DNA of 15,412 nt from Nitrospira sp. UBA2082 (GTDB taxonomy: Bacteria > Nitrospirota > Nitrospiria > Nitrospirales > Nitrospiraceae): positions 152,903 to 168,314 of the forward strand of contig DCZO01000004.1 in NCBI GenBank assembly GCA_002331335.1. Direction: 5' to 3'. Shown here one piece after another: positions 7,798 to 13,411 of the stretch (positions are counted from its first letter, which is position 1; each line of letters begins with the position of its first letter). A model generated the notes under the pieces. The model was not told where the DNA came from. It ran no database searches and was given only the letters and a program-made list of their open reading frames with translations. The position numbers were made by a program, and so were the translations under genes.

Positions 7798-8226
7798 ATG
7801 AATAGGACGTTGGTTGGAACTGGGCTTATTGGTTTGGTTTGCCTGTTGGGAACGGTCGGTTGTGCTTCGCAAGAGGCCGCGGTACAGCCGACATCAGAAG
7901 GCTCTTCGGTATCGGCCACCGCTGAGGCGACTCAGGAGACGACCTCCAAGGCGTTCTCGGATTCTCTGGAAGGTTGTCTGGCGCGGATCCAGGGTAGTGC
8001 CAGTGATGGGGCGAAGTGGGTTGCCGAACAGAGCTGTCATGACAATGAGGGACTTCGCTTAGCCGTGGCCGGAGCCGCGATCAGAAAGAGCGGCGACCGC
8101 GCATCGGCCGGGACGCAAGGGGATTCGCTTGAGGTCTGCATGGCGCGCATTCCCAAGGACGCGACGGAAGGCCAGCGAATGCTGGCGGAAGAAAGCTGTC
8201 AGCGCGATCACTCAGCGCATCACTGA
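7798..8226 (+). CDS. Small lipoprotein with duplicated Cys-X19-Cys motif
   Basis: A 142-residue product starting MNRTLVGTGLIG, with a hydrophobic stretch ending LLGTVGC. The lipobox TVGC (Cys22) predicts lipid anchoring, though Thr at -3 is unusual. A Ser/Thr/Ala-rich linker follows. Two copies of a module then appear: DSLEGCLARI...AEQSC and DSLEVCMARI...AEESC. Each has cysteines exactly 19 residues apart and shares the pattern C-(L/M)-A-R-I-x6-G-x4-A-E-x-S-C. The end is His-rich (HSAHH). Each module looks like an alpha-hairpin closed by a disulfide. The ATG at 7798 is preferred to the ATG at 7789 because AAGAGGA lies 9 nt upstream of it. I do not recognise the family. Its own promoter is likely. 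Confidence 0.85.
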   Translation: MNRTLVGTGLIGLVCLLGTVGCASQEAAVQPTSEGSSVSATAEATQETTSKAFSDSLEGCLARIQGSASDGAKWVAEQSCHDNEGLRLAVAGAAIRKSGDRASAGTQGDSLEVCMARIPKDATEGQRMLAEESCQRDHSAHH

Positions 8227-8241
8227 CATATGTGGTCAGTG
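8221..8241 (+). terminator. Hairpin overlapping the lipoprotein stop codon, possible terminator
   Basis: CACTGAC and GTCAGTG form a 7-bp stem around ATATGTG, with the TGA stop inside the left arm. There is no T-run after it, so it may be a weak terminator or a 3'-end stabilising structure. Confidence 0.35.
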
Positions 8242-8413
8242 GCGTGATCTCGCCCTGATTTCGCGGGCACGAAGTCAGGCTCACCAATCCGTTGTCAACA
8301 TCCAGTCGGATCAGATCGCCGCCGGCTCCATAGGGCCATCCGCGCTTCTCGCCTTCTTCACCCAAGGAGAAATCTCTCGACTTGCCTTGTCCTGGGAATG
8401 CTTCGTCTGGTGA

Positions 8414-8662
8414 CGGACTAAGGGTCGGTTCAAGGCGTCTGAATTTATTGGCGATGATCCGGTGCCTGTGCTCACCACGACGAGTCAGGTGGCCGGTTGT
8501 GTCGCGCGGACCTGGACCACGGTTGAGGCATTCATGCAGGAAGTCGCGAATGCGCGGATCTACGACGACGTACATTATCGGAACTCCGGCAGGGTCGGAA
8601 CAAACATGGGTGGGCAGATTGCTCAACTCGCGATCGACAAGTACAGGCTGAAAGAGAAATAG
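8414..8662 (+). pseudogene. C-terminal remnant of a vanadium-haloperoxidase-like PAP2 phosphatase
   Basis: This frame is open from a stop at 8411-8413 to a stop at 8662 (82 residues) and has no matching start or upstream part. It reads FIGDDPVPVLTTTS, then EVANARIYDDVHYRNS and VGTNMGGQIAQLA. This is the tail of the vanadium-dependent haloperoxidase/PAP2 family: Arg48-X5-His54 in RIYDDVH matches the third metal-binding motif (RIFLGVH in fungal chloroperoxidase). The first two motifs and several hundred N-terminal residues are missing, so the piece cannot be active. The 187 bases from 8227 to 8413 hold no other recognisable part of it. It most likely marks a deletion or insertion scar at the edge of the accessory zone. 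Confidence 0.65.
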
Positions 8663-8708
8663 GATCCCAGGGCAGCAACAGCGTTGTCGTGTGGATGCAG
8701 TATCATTG

Positions 8709-10175
8709 TTACTGTTTGGGATTCGCTGCTTCCTTGAAAGCAGCTATGTTTTTCTTGCCGGCGATAAGATTCTTCCCAATGGTGTAACAATACTCACTTG
8801 ATGGAATGAGCTCGAAATTGATCCCCTTGTGGGTGATCATCTCTTTCTCTGTTCGTGTCGTAACAATGATTTCCTTGAGTTGGTTTCGCTCGCAAAAGTT
8901 TACGATATTTTTCATCTCGTGAGGCCTTTCATAAAATCTGTCCGACCACTTGGCCTCGACTGCCCAAAGCGCCTTTTGGTCTCCCGCGAGTGCCACGAGA
9001 TCAATTTCTCCTTCAGGCCATCTCGCGTAGTAAAGCTGTGTATAGTCGGAGTGAAACCATTGGGAAAACACGGCGGTTTCCACTAACGATCCTATGGCGG
9101 GGTCGTCTGCCTGCACTGGTGAGAATAGAGCGCTTCGGATGGAGGGATTTGTAAGATACACCTTGAAAAAATTCGCTCTCTTAAACTTCCGGGCCGAGAT
9201 ATCTACCCGCTGTACTGTGCGAATGAGGAACGAAGCGACGAGGTACTCAACATACCGTTTGATCGTATTTTTTGCGACGCCGGAACCTTGAGAAAGACCG
9301 TCGAGCGTGACCTCATTGGCTGTGTTGTAGGCTAACGTTGTAAACAAGGAGTTGAGCTCTTGGATATCTTGAATCCCGTAGAGACTAGGAAGATCACGCA
9401 GCAAGACCTTGTCTATAATGTCGGCCTTCACGAATCGAGCGGGGTCACGTTGGATTTCTTCTGAGAGGACAACTTCTGGGTATCCACCGTAGTTCAAGTA
9501 GTTGAGAAATGCATCGTTCACTTGGATGATGTCTTTAGCGTTATAGAACACCCCTTGGTCCGATTTCTCATCATCGAATTCAGGAATCGGTTTCCCGTCC
9601 GCTTCAAGAAGAGAGAGGTACTCGTAGAAAGTAAGAGGTGGGAGAAGAAAGTCTGTAAAGCGCCCAGCACCTGATTCGAGGCTCTTGAGCCTTAAGGCAG
9701 CTGCGGCTGAACCTGAGACGACCAGGCGCATCTGCGGATACGTATCGACAAGCGACTTCAGATGGGCTTCCCATTCCCGGTGGTATTGTATTTCGTCAAA
9801 GAAAAAGAAAGTCTCGCGGTTTCTATAATCACCTCCGCTTACTTCCATACAGTTTTCTATGAGTTGCTCCAGACTGAGGCCGTTGTAGAGAGGATGATCG
9901 ACTGAGCAGTAACCGATCTGCTTTGGTTGAAACCCCTCATCCATCAGACTGCCGATCACGTGGTGGATGAGCACGGTCTTACCCACTCGCCGTGGTCCTA
10001 GTAGCACCACGGCCCTGCGTACTTTTTCTGTCCTCTTGAGGAGTGAGAAAAATAGCGCATGGTAAGGTCGCGGAGTGAAGCGATCACATACAGCTGGCTT
10101 CACTGGAGGGCTGGACCACCAGGGATTCTCCAATGAGAGTCTCTTAAGTATCTGATCTTTTGATACTTTTATCAT
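8709..10175 (-). CDS. AAA-type ATPase with DUF4143 C-terminal domain
   Basis: A 488-residue cytoplasmic protein. The AAA_14-type ATPase domain has Walker A GPRRVGKT at 60-67, Walker B FFFFDEIQ at 123-130 and a sensor-like VVSGSAAA at 152-159. Residues about 286-325 (GLSQGSGVAKNTIKRYVEYL) look like a winged helix. The DUF4143 end resembles a PD-(D/E)XK nuclease core: Glu366, GEIDLVA (Glu390, Asp392) and WAVEAKW (Glu407, Lys409). The biological role of this widespread family is unknown. The gene is clearly richer in A/T (Lys, Asn, Tyr, Phe codons) than its neighbours and lies beside an IS element and a gene scar, so transfer is likely. The start at 10175 is set by the promoter and dyad upstream; the ribosome site (GCGAGACG) is weak. 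Confidence 0.92.
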   Translation of the reverse strand: MIKVSKDQILKRLSLENPWWSSPPVKPAVCDRFTPRPYHALFFSLLKRTEKVRRAVVLLGPRRVGKTVLIHHVIGSLMDEGFQPKQIGYCSVDHPLYNGLSLEQLIENCMEVSGGDYRNRETFFFFDEIQYHREWEAHLKSLVDTYPQMRLVVSGSAAAALRLKSLESGAGRFTDFLLPPLTFYEYLSLLEADGKPIPEFDDEKSDQGVFYNAKDIIQVNDAFLNYLNYGGYPEVVLSEEIQRDPARFVKADIIDKVLLRDLPSLYGIQDIQELNSLFTTLAYNTANEVTLDGLSQGSGVAKNTIKRYVEYLVASFLIRTVQRVDISARKFKRANFFKVYLTNPSIRSALFSPVQADDPAIGSLVETAVFSQWFHSDYTQLYYARWPEGEIDLVALAGDQKALWAVEAKWSDRFYERPHEMKNIVNFCERNQLKEIIVTTRTEKEMITHKGINFELIPSSEYCYTIGKNLIAGKKNIAAFKEAANPKQ

Positions 10176-10183
10176 CGTCTCGC

Positions 10184-10209
10184 TATAAGATCAGCGCGTT
10201 GATCTTATA
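10184..10209. promoter_or_regulatory. Perfect 10-bp-arm dyad at the AAA-ATPase promoter
   Basis: TATAAGATCA and TGATCTTATA flank six bases (GCGCGT). The dyad overlaps the -10 box and the expected transcript start and ends 9 nt before the ATG. It could be an operator or a 5' hairpin next to the ribosome site. Confidence 0.6.
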
Positions 10210-10234
10210 TACGACGAGAGTGACGACTTGTCAA
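10206..10234 (-). promoter_or_regulatory. Strong sigma70 promoter for the AAA-ATPase gene
   Basis: On the minus strand a consensus TTGACA (10234-10229) is followed after exactly 17 nt by TATATA (10211-10206). The predicted transcript starts near 10199, giving a leader of about 25 nt. Confidence 0.75.
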
Positions 10235-10313
10235 CGTCATTGAAGAACCTCTCTGTTATCAATAATATGTGCGAACTTAAGCGGTTGGATACCTATCCCC
10301 GACCCTGTCCCCC

Positions 10314-10325
10314 TGACCTTCCCCC
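10314..10325 (+). repeat. IS terminal inverted repeat, left (orfB side)
   Basis: TGACCTTCCCCC, a 12-bp match to the inverted right end, followed by a G in both (the right end has one more C). Confidence 0.85.
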
Positions 10326-10330
10326 GTTTA

Positions 10331-11200
10331 TTACACCAAAGCTGAGGAAGTGACCTCCTGTGTTAGCTGGGCTCCGGTTTGATAGTGAGTCAGGAATTCC
10401 TGGGGTGTCACATCCCCAATCGCGCTGTGCGTCCGTTCTTCATTGTACTCTCGTCGCCAGGCCTCAATCACGAGCTGGGCTTCCTGCAGGCTCAGAAACC
10501 AGTGCTCGTTCAAACATTCATCCCGAAACTTGCCATTGAAGCTTTCGATAAACGCGTTCTGCACCGGCTTCCCTGGTTGAATGAAGTGCAGCTGCACCCC
10601 ATGCTGGGCAGCCCAGGCATCCAAGGCCGTCCCCGCGAATTCAGGCCCGTTGTCCAGAATCAAGGTGTCTGGCAACGGCCGGGTGGCAAACAACTGGTCC
10701 AGAATCCGGCAGACTCGGGTCCCGCCAATCGACACATCGACTGCAATCACCGGCACCTCTTTCGAACACAGATCGGTCATCGTCAAACACTTGAATCGTC
10801 GGCCGGTCACGAGCCGGTCATGGACAAAGTCGAGGGCATAACAGCGGCCTGGTTGCGTGGGCTTGGGCAAGGCCACGCGGGGCACCGCCGCGGCCTTTTT
10901 CCGTCGTCGCCGCCGTAACGACAGCCCTTCGTCGCGATAATAGAGCCGTTCGACCTTCTTATGGTTCACACGCCAGCCCTCGCGCCGTAAGCGCACATAG
11001 ATTCGGGGACAGCCATACCGCCGCTTGTGCTCGGCAATCTCCCGGATCCGTGTCCGCAGGCCCGCATCGTCCTGACGCCGACTCCGGTACCGCAGCGTGT
11101 TCCGATCCAACTCAAGCACCCGACAGACCCGTCGCTGACTCAGCCCAAAGCGCTCGGCTATCCACTGCGCGGCCGCTCGCTTCGCCTTGGGCCCTACCAG
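10331..11200 (-). CDS. IS3-family transposase OrfB (integrase catalytic domain), expressed by -1 frameshift
   Basis: The frame is open from the slippery site at 11206-11200 to the stop at 10331, giving 289 residues after the shift. It has no good start of its own; a GTG at 11119 is the first candidate. An N-terminal HTH_21-like region (RRYGCPRIYVRLRREGW, NHKKVERLY) precedes the DDE integrase core. The catalytic residues are Asp in CYALDFVHD, Asp in LILDNGPEF and Glu in AFIESFNGKFRDECLN, with 35 residues between the second Asp and the Glu, the DD(35)E spacing of the IS3 family. The fused OrfAB product of about 376 residues would be the active transposase. No stops interrupt it. Confidence 0.93.
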   Translation of the reverse strand: MVGPKAKRAAAQWIAERFGLSQRRVCRVLELDRNTLRYRSRRQDDAGLRTRIREIAEHKRRYGCPRIYVRLRREGWRVNHKKVERLYYRDEGLSLRRRRRKKAAAVPRVALPKPTQPGRCYALDFVHDRLVTGRRFKCLTMTDLCSKEVPVIAVDVSIGGTRVCRILDQLFATRPLPDTLILDNGPEFAGTALDAWAAQHGVQLHFIQPGKPVQNAFIESFNGKFRDECLNEHWFLSLQEAQLVIEAWRREYNEERTHSAIGDVTPQEFLTHYQTGAQLTQEVTSSALV

Positions 11201-11460
11201 TTTTTTGCGGTGACCGCCTTCAGCGCCTGGATGTCCAGCGCTTGCTCCGCCACCATCTGTTTCAGCCGACGGTTTTCGTCTTCCAGCTGGCGGAGCTTCT
11301 TCACATCACTGACTTCAAGCCCGGCATATTTGGTTCGCCACTTATAGAAGGTGGCGTCCGAGATGCCGTGCTTGCGACAGAGCTCCTGCACTCCGGTGCC
11401 CGCTTGGGCGTCCTTGAGCACCGCAATGATCTGTTCCTCCGTGTGCCGTTTCCGTGTCAT
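11194..11460 (-). CDS. IS3-family transposase OrfA (DNA-binding)
   Basis: An 88-residue protein beginning MTRKRHTEEQIIAVL. A helix-turn-helix lies at about 11-40 (VQELCRKHGISDATFYKW), followed by a leucine-zipper coiled coil at about 48-82 (LRQLEDENRRLKQMV). These are the parts used for end recognition and multimerisation. AGGAGGGGG precedes the ATG at 11460, so initiation should be strong; an in-frame extension to 11490 lies inside the IS leader and is not needed. The stop follows eight bases after the slippery heptamer region, so most ribosomes make OrfA and a minority make OrfAB. Confidence 0.93.
   Translation of the reverse strand: MTRKRHTEEQIIAVLKDAQAGTGVQELCRKHGISDATFYKWRTKYAGLEVSDVKKLRQLEDENRRLKQMVAEQALDIQALKAVTAKNW
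11200..11206 (-). promoter_or_regulatory. Programmed -1 frameshift site A AAA AAC
   Basis: In the orfA frame the codons read GCA AAA AAC TGG TAG. The heptamer A-AAA-AAC allows both tRNAs to slip back one base, after which the frame reads CTG GTA GGG CCC AAG into OrfB. This is the standard expression control of IS3-family transposases. Confidence 0.85.
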
Positions 11461-11523
11461 GGCCCCCTCCTGTAGGGCCCATCTCAGCACAGTCGGACTT
11501 CCAAGCCAATGGTCTAGTTTTCG

Positions 11524-11535
11524 GGGGGAAGGTCA
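11524..11535 (-). repeat. IS terminal inverted repeat, right (orfA side)
   Basis: Reads TGACCTTCCCCC on the minus strand, identical to the left end over 12 bp. Confidence 0.85.
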
Positions 11536-11691
11536 CCCCCCATACCCGTGATGCCTTCACTCCACCACTTTCTTCCTTTGGGCTGAATCCCGTGTCCTTT
11601 AGAGCATAGTGATGCGCTTTCATGCGATCAAAGAATCCGTGTCGGTCGGGCACAGAGGAGTCGCGATGTTCTAGGGTCTGATTGTCTGCCC

Positions 11692-11721
11692 TTGACCCAT
11701 CAATATTTGTTGTTATATGCT
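11692..11721 (+). promoter_or_regulatory. arsR promoter with embedded operator-like dyad
   Basis: A -35 box TTGACC (11692-11697) is followed by TATATG (11714-11719, spacer 16) or TATGCT (11716-11721, spacer 18). Between the boxes lies ATCAA-N6-TTGTT (11699-11714), close to the perfect dyad at 12067-12082. A repressor there would block RNA polymerase. The predicted transcript start falls at or within a few bases of the arsR ATG. Confidence 0.6.
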
Positions 11722-11727
11722 TCGCTC

Positions 11728-12048
11728 ATGGCTGCTGCGACTCTCTCAGCCAAGAAGGCGGTTGTGCTGTTTCACGCCCTGTCGGACGAAACACGCCTGG
11801 AGTTGCTCAATCGTTTGAAAGACGGAGAACATTGTGTCTGCGAACTGACGGATGCGATGAACGCCGCGCAGTCGCGGCTGTCGTTTCACCTCAAAGTGCT
11901 CAAGGATGCCGGGCTGGTCGAGGATCGCCGTGAGGGGCGGTGGATGTATTACTCGCTGAGTTCTCGGGCGATGGAAGAACTGGAAGACTTGGTGAATTCT
12001 CTCAAGAAAGCGGCAAAGTCAGATGGTTCGGCGGGGCGGTGCTGTTAA
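11728..12048 (+). CDS. arsR: ArsR-family arsenic-responsive repressor
   Basis: A 106-residue winged-helix repressor of the ArsR/SmtB family. Residues 11-30 (AVVLFHALSDETRLELLNRL) are the family start. The As(III)-binding motif in helix 3 is HCVCEL (Cys36, Cys38), matching Cys32/Cys34 of E. coli ArsR. The recognition helix is AQSRLSFHLKVLKDAGLV and the wing is DRREGRWMYYSL. The C-terminus ends in Cys105-Cys106. Arsenite binding should release it from DNA. The ATG at 11728 is preferred because an upstream in-frame TTG at 11692 is part of the -35 box. There is no ribosome site before it, so the mRNA may be leaderless. First gene of the arsR-arsM-arsC operon. Confidence 0.92.
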   Translation: MAAATLSAKKAVVLFHALSDETRLELLNRLKDGEHCVCELTDAMNAAQSRLSFHLKVLKDAGLVEDRREGRWMYYSLSSRAMEELEDLVNSLKKAAKSDGSAGRCC

Positions 12049-12066
12049 TTTTTTTGGCCTTTACTA

Positions 12067-12082
12067 ATCAACAATTCTTGAT
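12067..12082. promoter_or_regulatory. Perfect ATCAA-N6-TTGAT dyad between arsR and arsM
   Basis: It lies in the 46-bp gap between arsR and arsM and directly abuts the GGGAGG ribosome site of arsM. It matches the half-site pattern in the arsR promoter (ATCAA-N6-TTGTT). A second ArsR operator is the simplest reading. A T-run (12050-12056) after the arsR stop has no clear stem before it. Confidence 0.5.
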
Positions 12083-12094
12083 GGGAGGTGTCTC

Positions 12095-12961
12095 ATGACA
12101 GATGAACAGACGCTCAAAGCGGAGATCAAGACCAGATACGGGCAAGCCGCGTTGCAAGCGCAACGGCAGGAACGGCGGTCGTGCTGTGGAACCGGCACGG
12201 TGCTGGAAGGAGGCAAGCTCGATCCTATTACCTCTGGTCTCTATGTGGATGGGGAAACAGCCATACTTCCCGAAGATGCGGTGCGCGCGTCGCTCGGTTG
12301 CGGCAATCCGACTGCGTTGGCGCAGATCGTTCAGGGGGAGACGGTATTGGATTTGGGGTCGGGTGGCGGGATCGATGTACTGCTTTCCGCGCGGCGGGTC
12401 GGACCGACCGGCAAAGTGTACGGCCTGGACATGACTGATGAGATGTTGGAACTGGCACGGGCGAATCAGGCCAAGGCCGGAGTGACGAATGTGGAATTTT
12501 TGAAGGGAGACATCGAACACATTCCCTTGCCCGACAACTCCGTGGATCTGATTATCTCCAACTGCGTCATCAATCTGTCCCCGGACAAGGATCGCGTGCT
12601 GGCGGATGCCTTCCGCGTGTTGAAGCCGGGAGGGCGACTGGCAATCTCTGACATCGTTGTGCGGGGGGAGATCCCCCAAGAAATCCAACGCAGCATTGAA
12701 CTCTGGGCCGGGTGCGTCGCCGGAGCGTTGGAGGAGAAGGAGTATATCGCCAAACTCGAACGAGCAGGGTTTGAACGAGTCTCGATCGAGCCGACGAGGG
12801 TGTACACCGCCGCCGATGCTCGAGATCTCTTTGAGGGCACAGACATCAATCTTGACGCCATTGCCCCGGTCGTCGATGGCAAGTTCATCAGCGGGTTTAT
12901 TCGGGCAGCCAAACCGGAAGTGAGTCAAGCCGTCTGTTGTGCTCCGACGTGCTGCTCATGA
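12095..12961 (+). CDS. arsM: Arsenite S-adenosylmethionine methyltransferase
   Basis: A 288-residue cytoplasmic enzyme that transfers methyl groups from SAM to arsenite, giving methylated and finally volatile arsenicals. The SAM-binding motif I is VLDLGSGGGIDVLL at 84-97, with acidic GLDMTDEML near 110-118. The As(III)-binding cysteines of the family are present: Cys30/Cys31 in RRSCCGTG, Cys157 in ISNCVINL and Cys207 in WAGCVAGAL. VLKPGGRLAISD (175-186) is the methyltransferase post-motif. The C-terminus adds a Cys-rich tail, CCAPTCCS (281-288). GGGAGG lies 6 nt before the ATG. The stop overlaps the arsC start (ATGA), so the two are translationally coupled. Confidence 0.95.
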   Translation: MTDEQTLKAEIKTRYGQAALQAQRQERRSCCGTGTVLEGGKLDPITSGLYVDGETAILPEDAVRASLGCGNPTALAQIVQGETVLDLGSGGGIDVLLSARRVGPTGKVYGLDMTDEMLELARANQAKAGVTNVEFLKGDIEHIPLPDNSVDLIISNCVINLSPDKDRVLADAFRVLKPGGRLAISDIVVRGEIPQEIQRSIELWAGCVAGALEEKEYIAKLERAGFERVSIEPTRVYTAADARDLFEGTDINLDAIAPVVDGKFISGFIRAAKPEVSQAVCCAPTCCS

Positions 12962-13374
12962 AACGACGCGTGCTGTTTCTCTGTACGGGGAATTCAGCCC
13001 GTAGCCAGATGGCGGAAGGGCTGCTTCGCCGTCTGGCCGGAGACCGGTACGACGTCTATAGTGCCGGGACGCATCCCGTGGGTCTGAATCCCGGGGCAGT
13101 GGCGGCCATGCGGGAACTGCAGATCGATATTTCCGCGCAACGGTCAAAGCGGATGGATGAGTTTCTCGACCAAGCGTTCGACTACGTGATTACCGTGTGT
13201 GATCGCGCGAAGGAATCTTGCCCTCGTTGGCCTCACGCGGGGCGTCTGGTCCATTGGAATTTTGAAGACCCTGCCGTTGCGTCAGGATCTCCCGACGAAC
13301 GGCTGAAAATCTTCCGGGAAGTGCGGGATCAGATCAGGGCACGCCTCGAAGAGTTCATCACGGCTCCGTCGTGA
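12958..13374 (+). CDS. arsC: Arsenate reductase, thioredoxin-coupled type
   Basis: A 138-residue cytoplasmic enzyme of the low-molecular-weight phosphatase fold that reduces As(V) to As(III). The P-loop CTGNSARS gives Cys9-X5-Arg15. The relay cysteines Cys81 and Cys88 lie in VITVCDRAKESCP, and Asp104 is the general acid in FEDPA. These positions sit one below Cys10, Cys82 and Cys89 of the S. aureus plasmid pI258 enzyme, so the thioredoxin-dependent mechanism is well supported. The ATG at 12958 overlaps the arsM stop; longer in-frame starts lie inside arsM and are not needed. Last gene of the operon, converging on the cytochrome gene 37 bp downstream. No clear terminator is seen in that gap. 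Confidence 0.96.
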   Translation: MKRRVLFLCTGNSARSQMAEGLLRRLAGDRYDVYSAGTHPVGLNPGAVAAMRELQIDISAQRSKRMDEFLDQAFDYVITVCDRAKESCPRWPHAGRLVHWNFEDPAVASGSPDERLKIFREVRDQIRARLEEFITAPS

Positions 13375-13411
13375 TGGTCCAGTTAGGCAGTGGCTTCGGT
13401 ACCCTGTCTCT

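Larger units (their letters stand above)
10314..11535 (-). mobile_element. Complete IS3-family insertion sequence (IS407-like), about 1222 bp
   Basis: The element is bounded by inverted ends TGACCTTCCCCC (10314-10325, and inverted at 11524-11535). It carries orfA and orfB in -1 phase on the minus strand, joined by a slippery heptamer. The ends begin TGACCT, as in the IS407 subgroup. Both flanks are C-runs (CCCCC on the left, CCCCCC on the right), consistent with a 3-5 bp target duplication whose exact length cannot be read. Both frames are intact, so it may be active. It sits between the AAA-ATPase promoter and the ars operon. Confidence 0.9.

Noticed and set aside
8081..8626. Minus-strand frame of 181 codons with a protein-like stretch (GGDLIRLDVDNGLVSLT) near 8290-8330
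   Set aside because: It runs antisense through the lipoprotein end and the haloperoxidase remnant. Only about 60 residues in the gap look protein-like and I could not match them to a family. A gene remnant there is possible but unsupported.
11536..11653. Minus-strand frame between arsR and the IS (MPDRHGFFDRMKAHHYALKD), possibly a gene cut by the IS
   Set aside because: Too short, no recognisable domain, a GTG start without a ribosome site, and no matching continuation on the other side of the IS.
12068..12928. 286-codon minus-strand frame opposite arsM
   Set aside because: Antisense of a gene with full ArsM motifs; no domain of its own.
13375..13411. Bidirectional terminator expected between the convergent arsC and cytochrome genes
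   Set aside because: No stem followed by a T-run is visible in the 37 bases.
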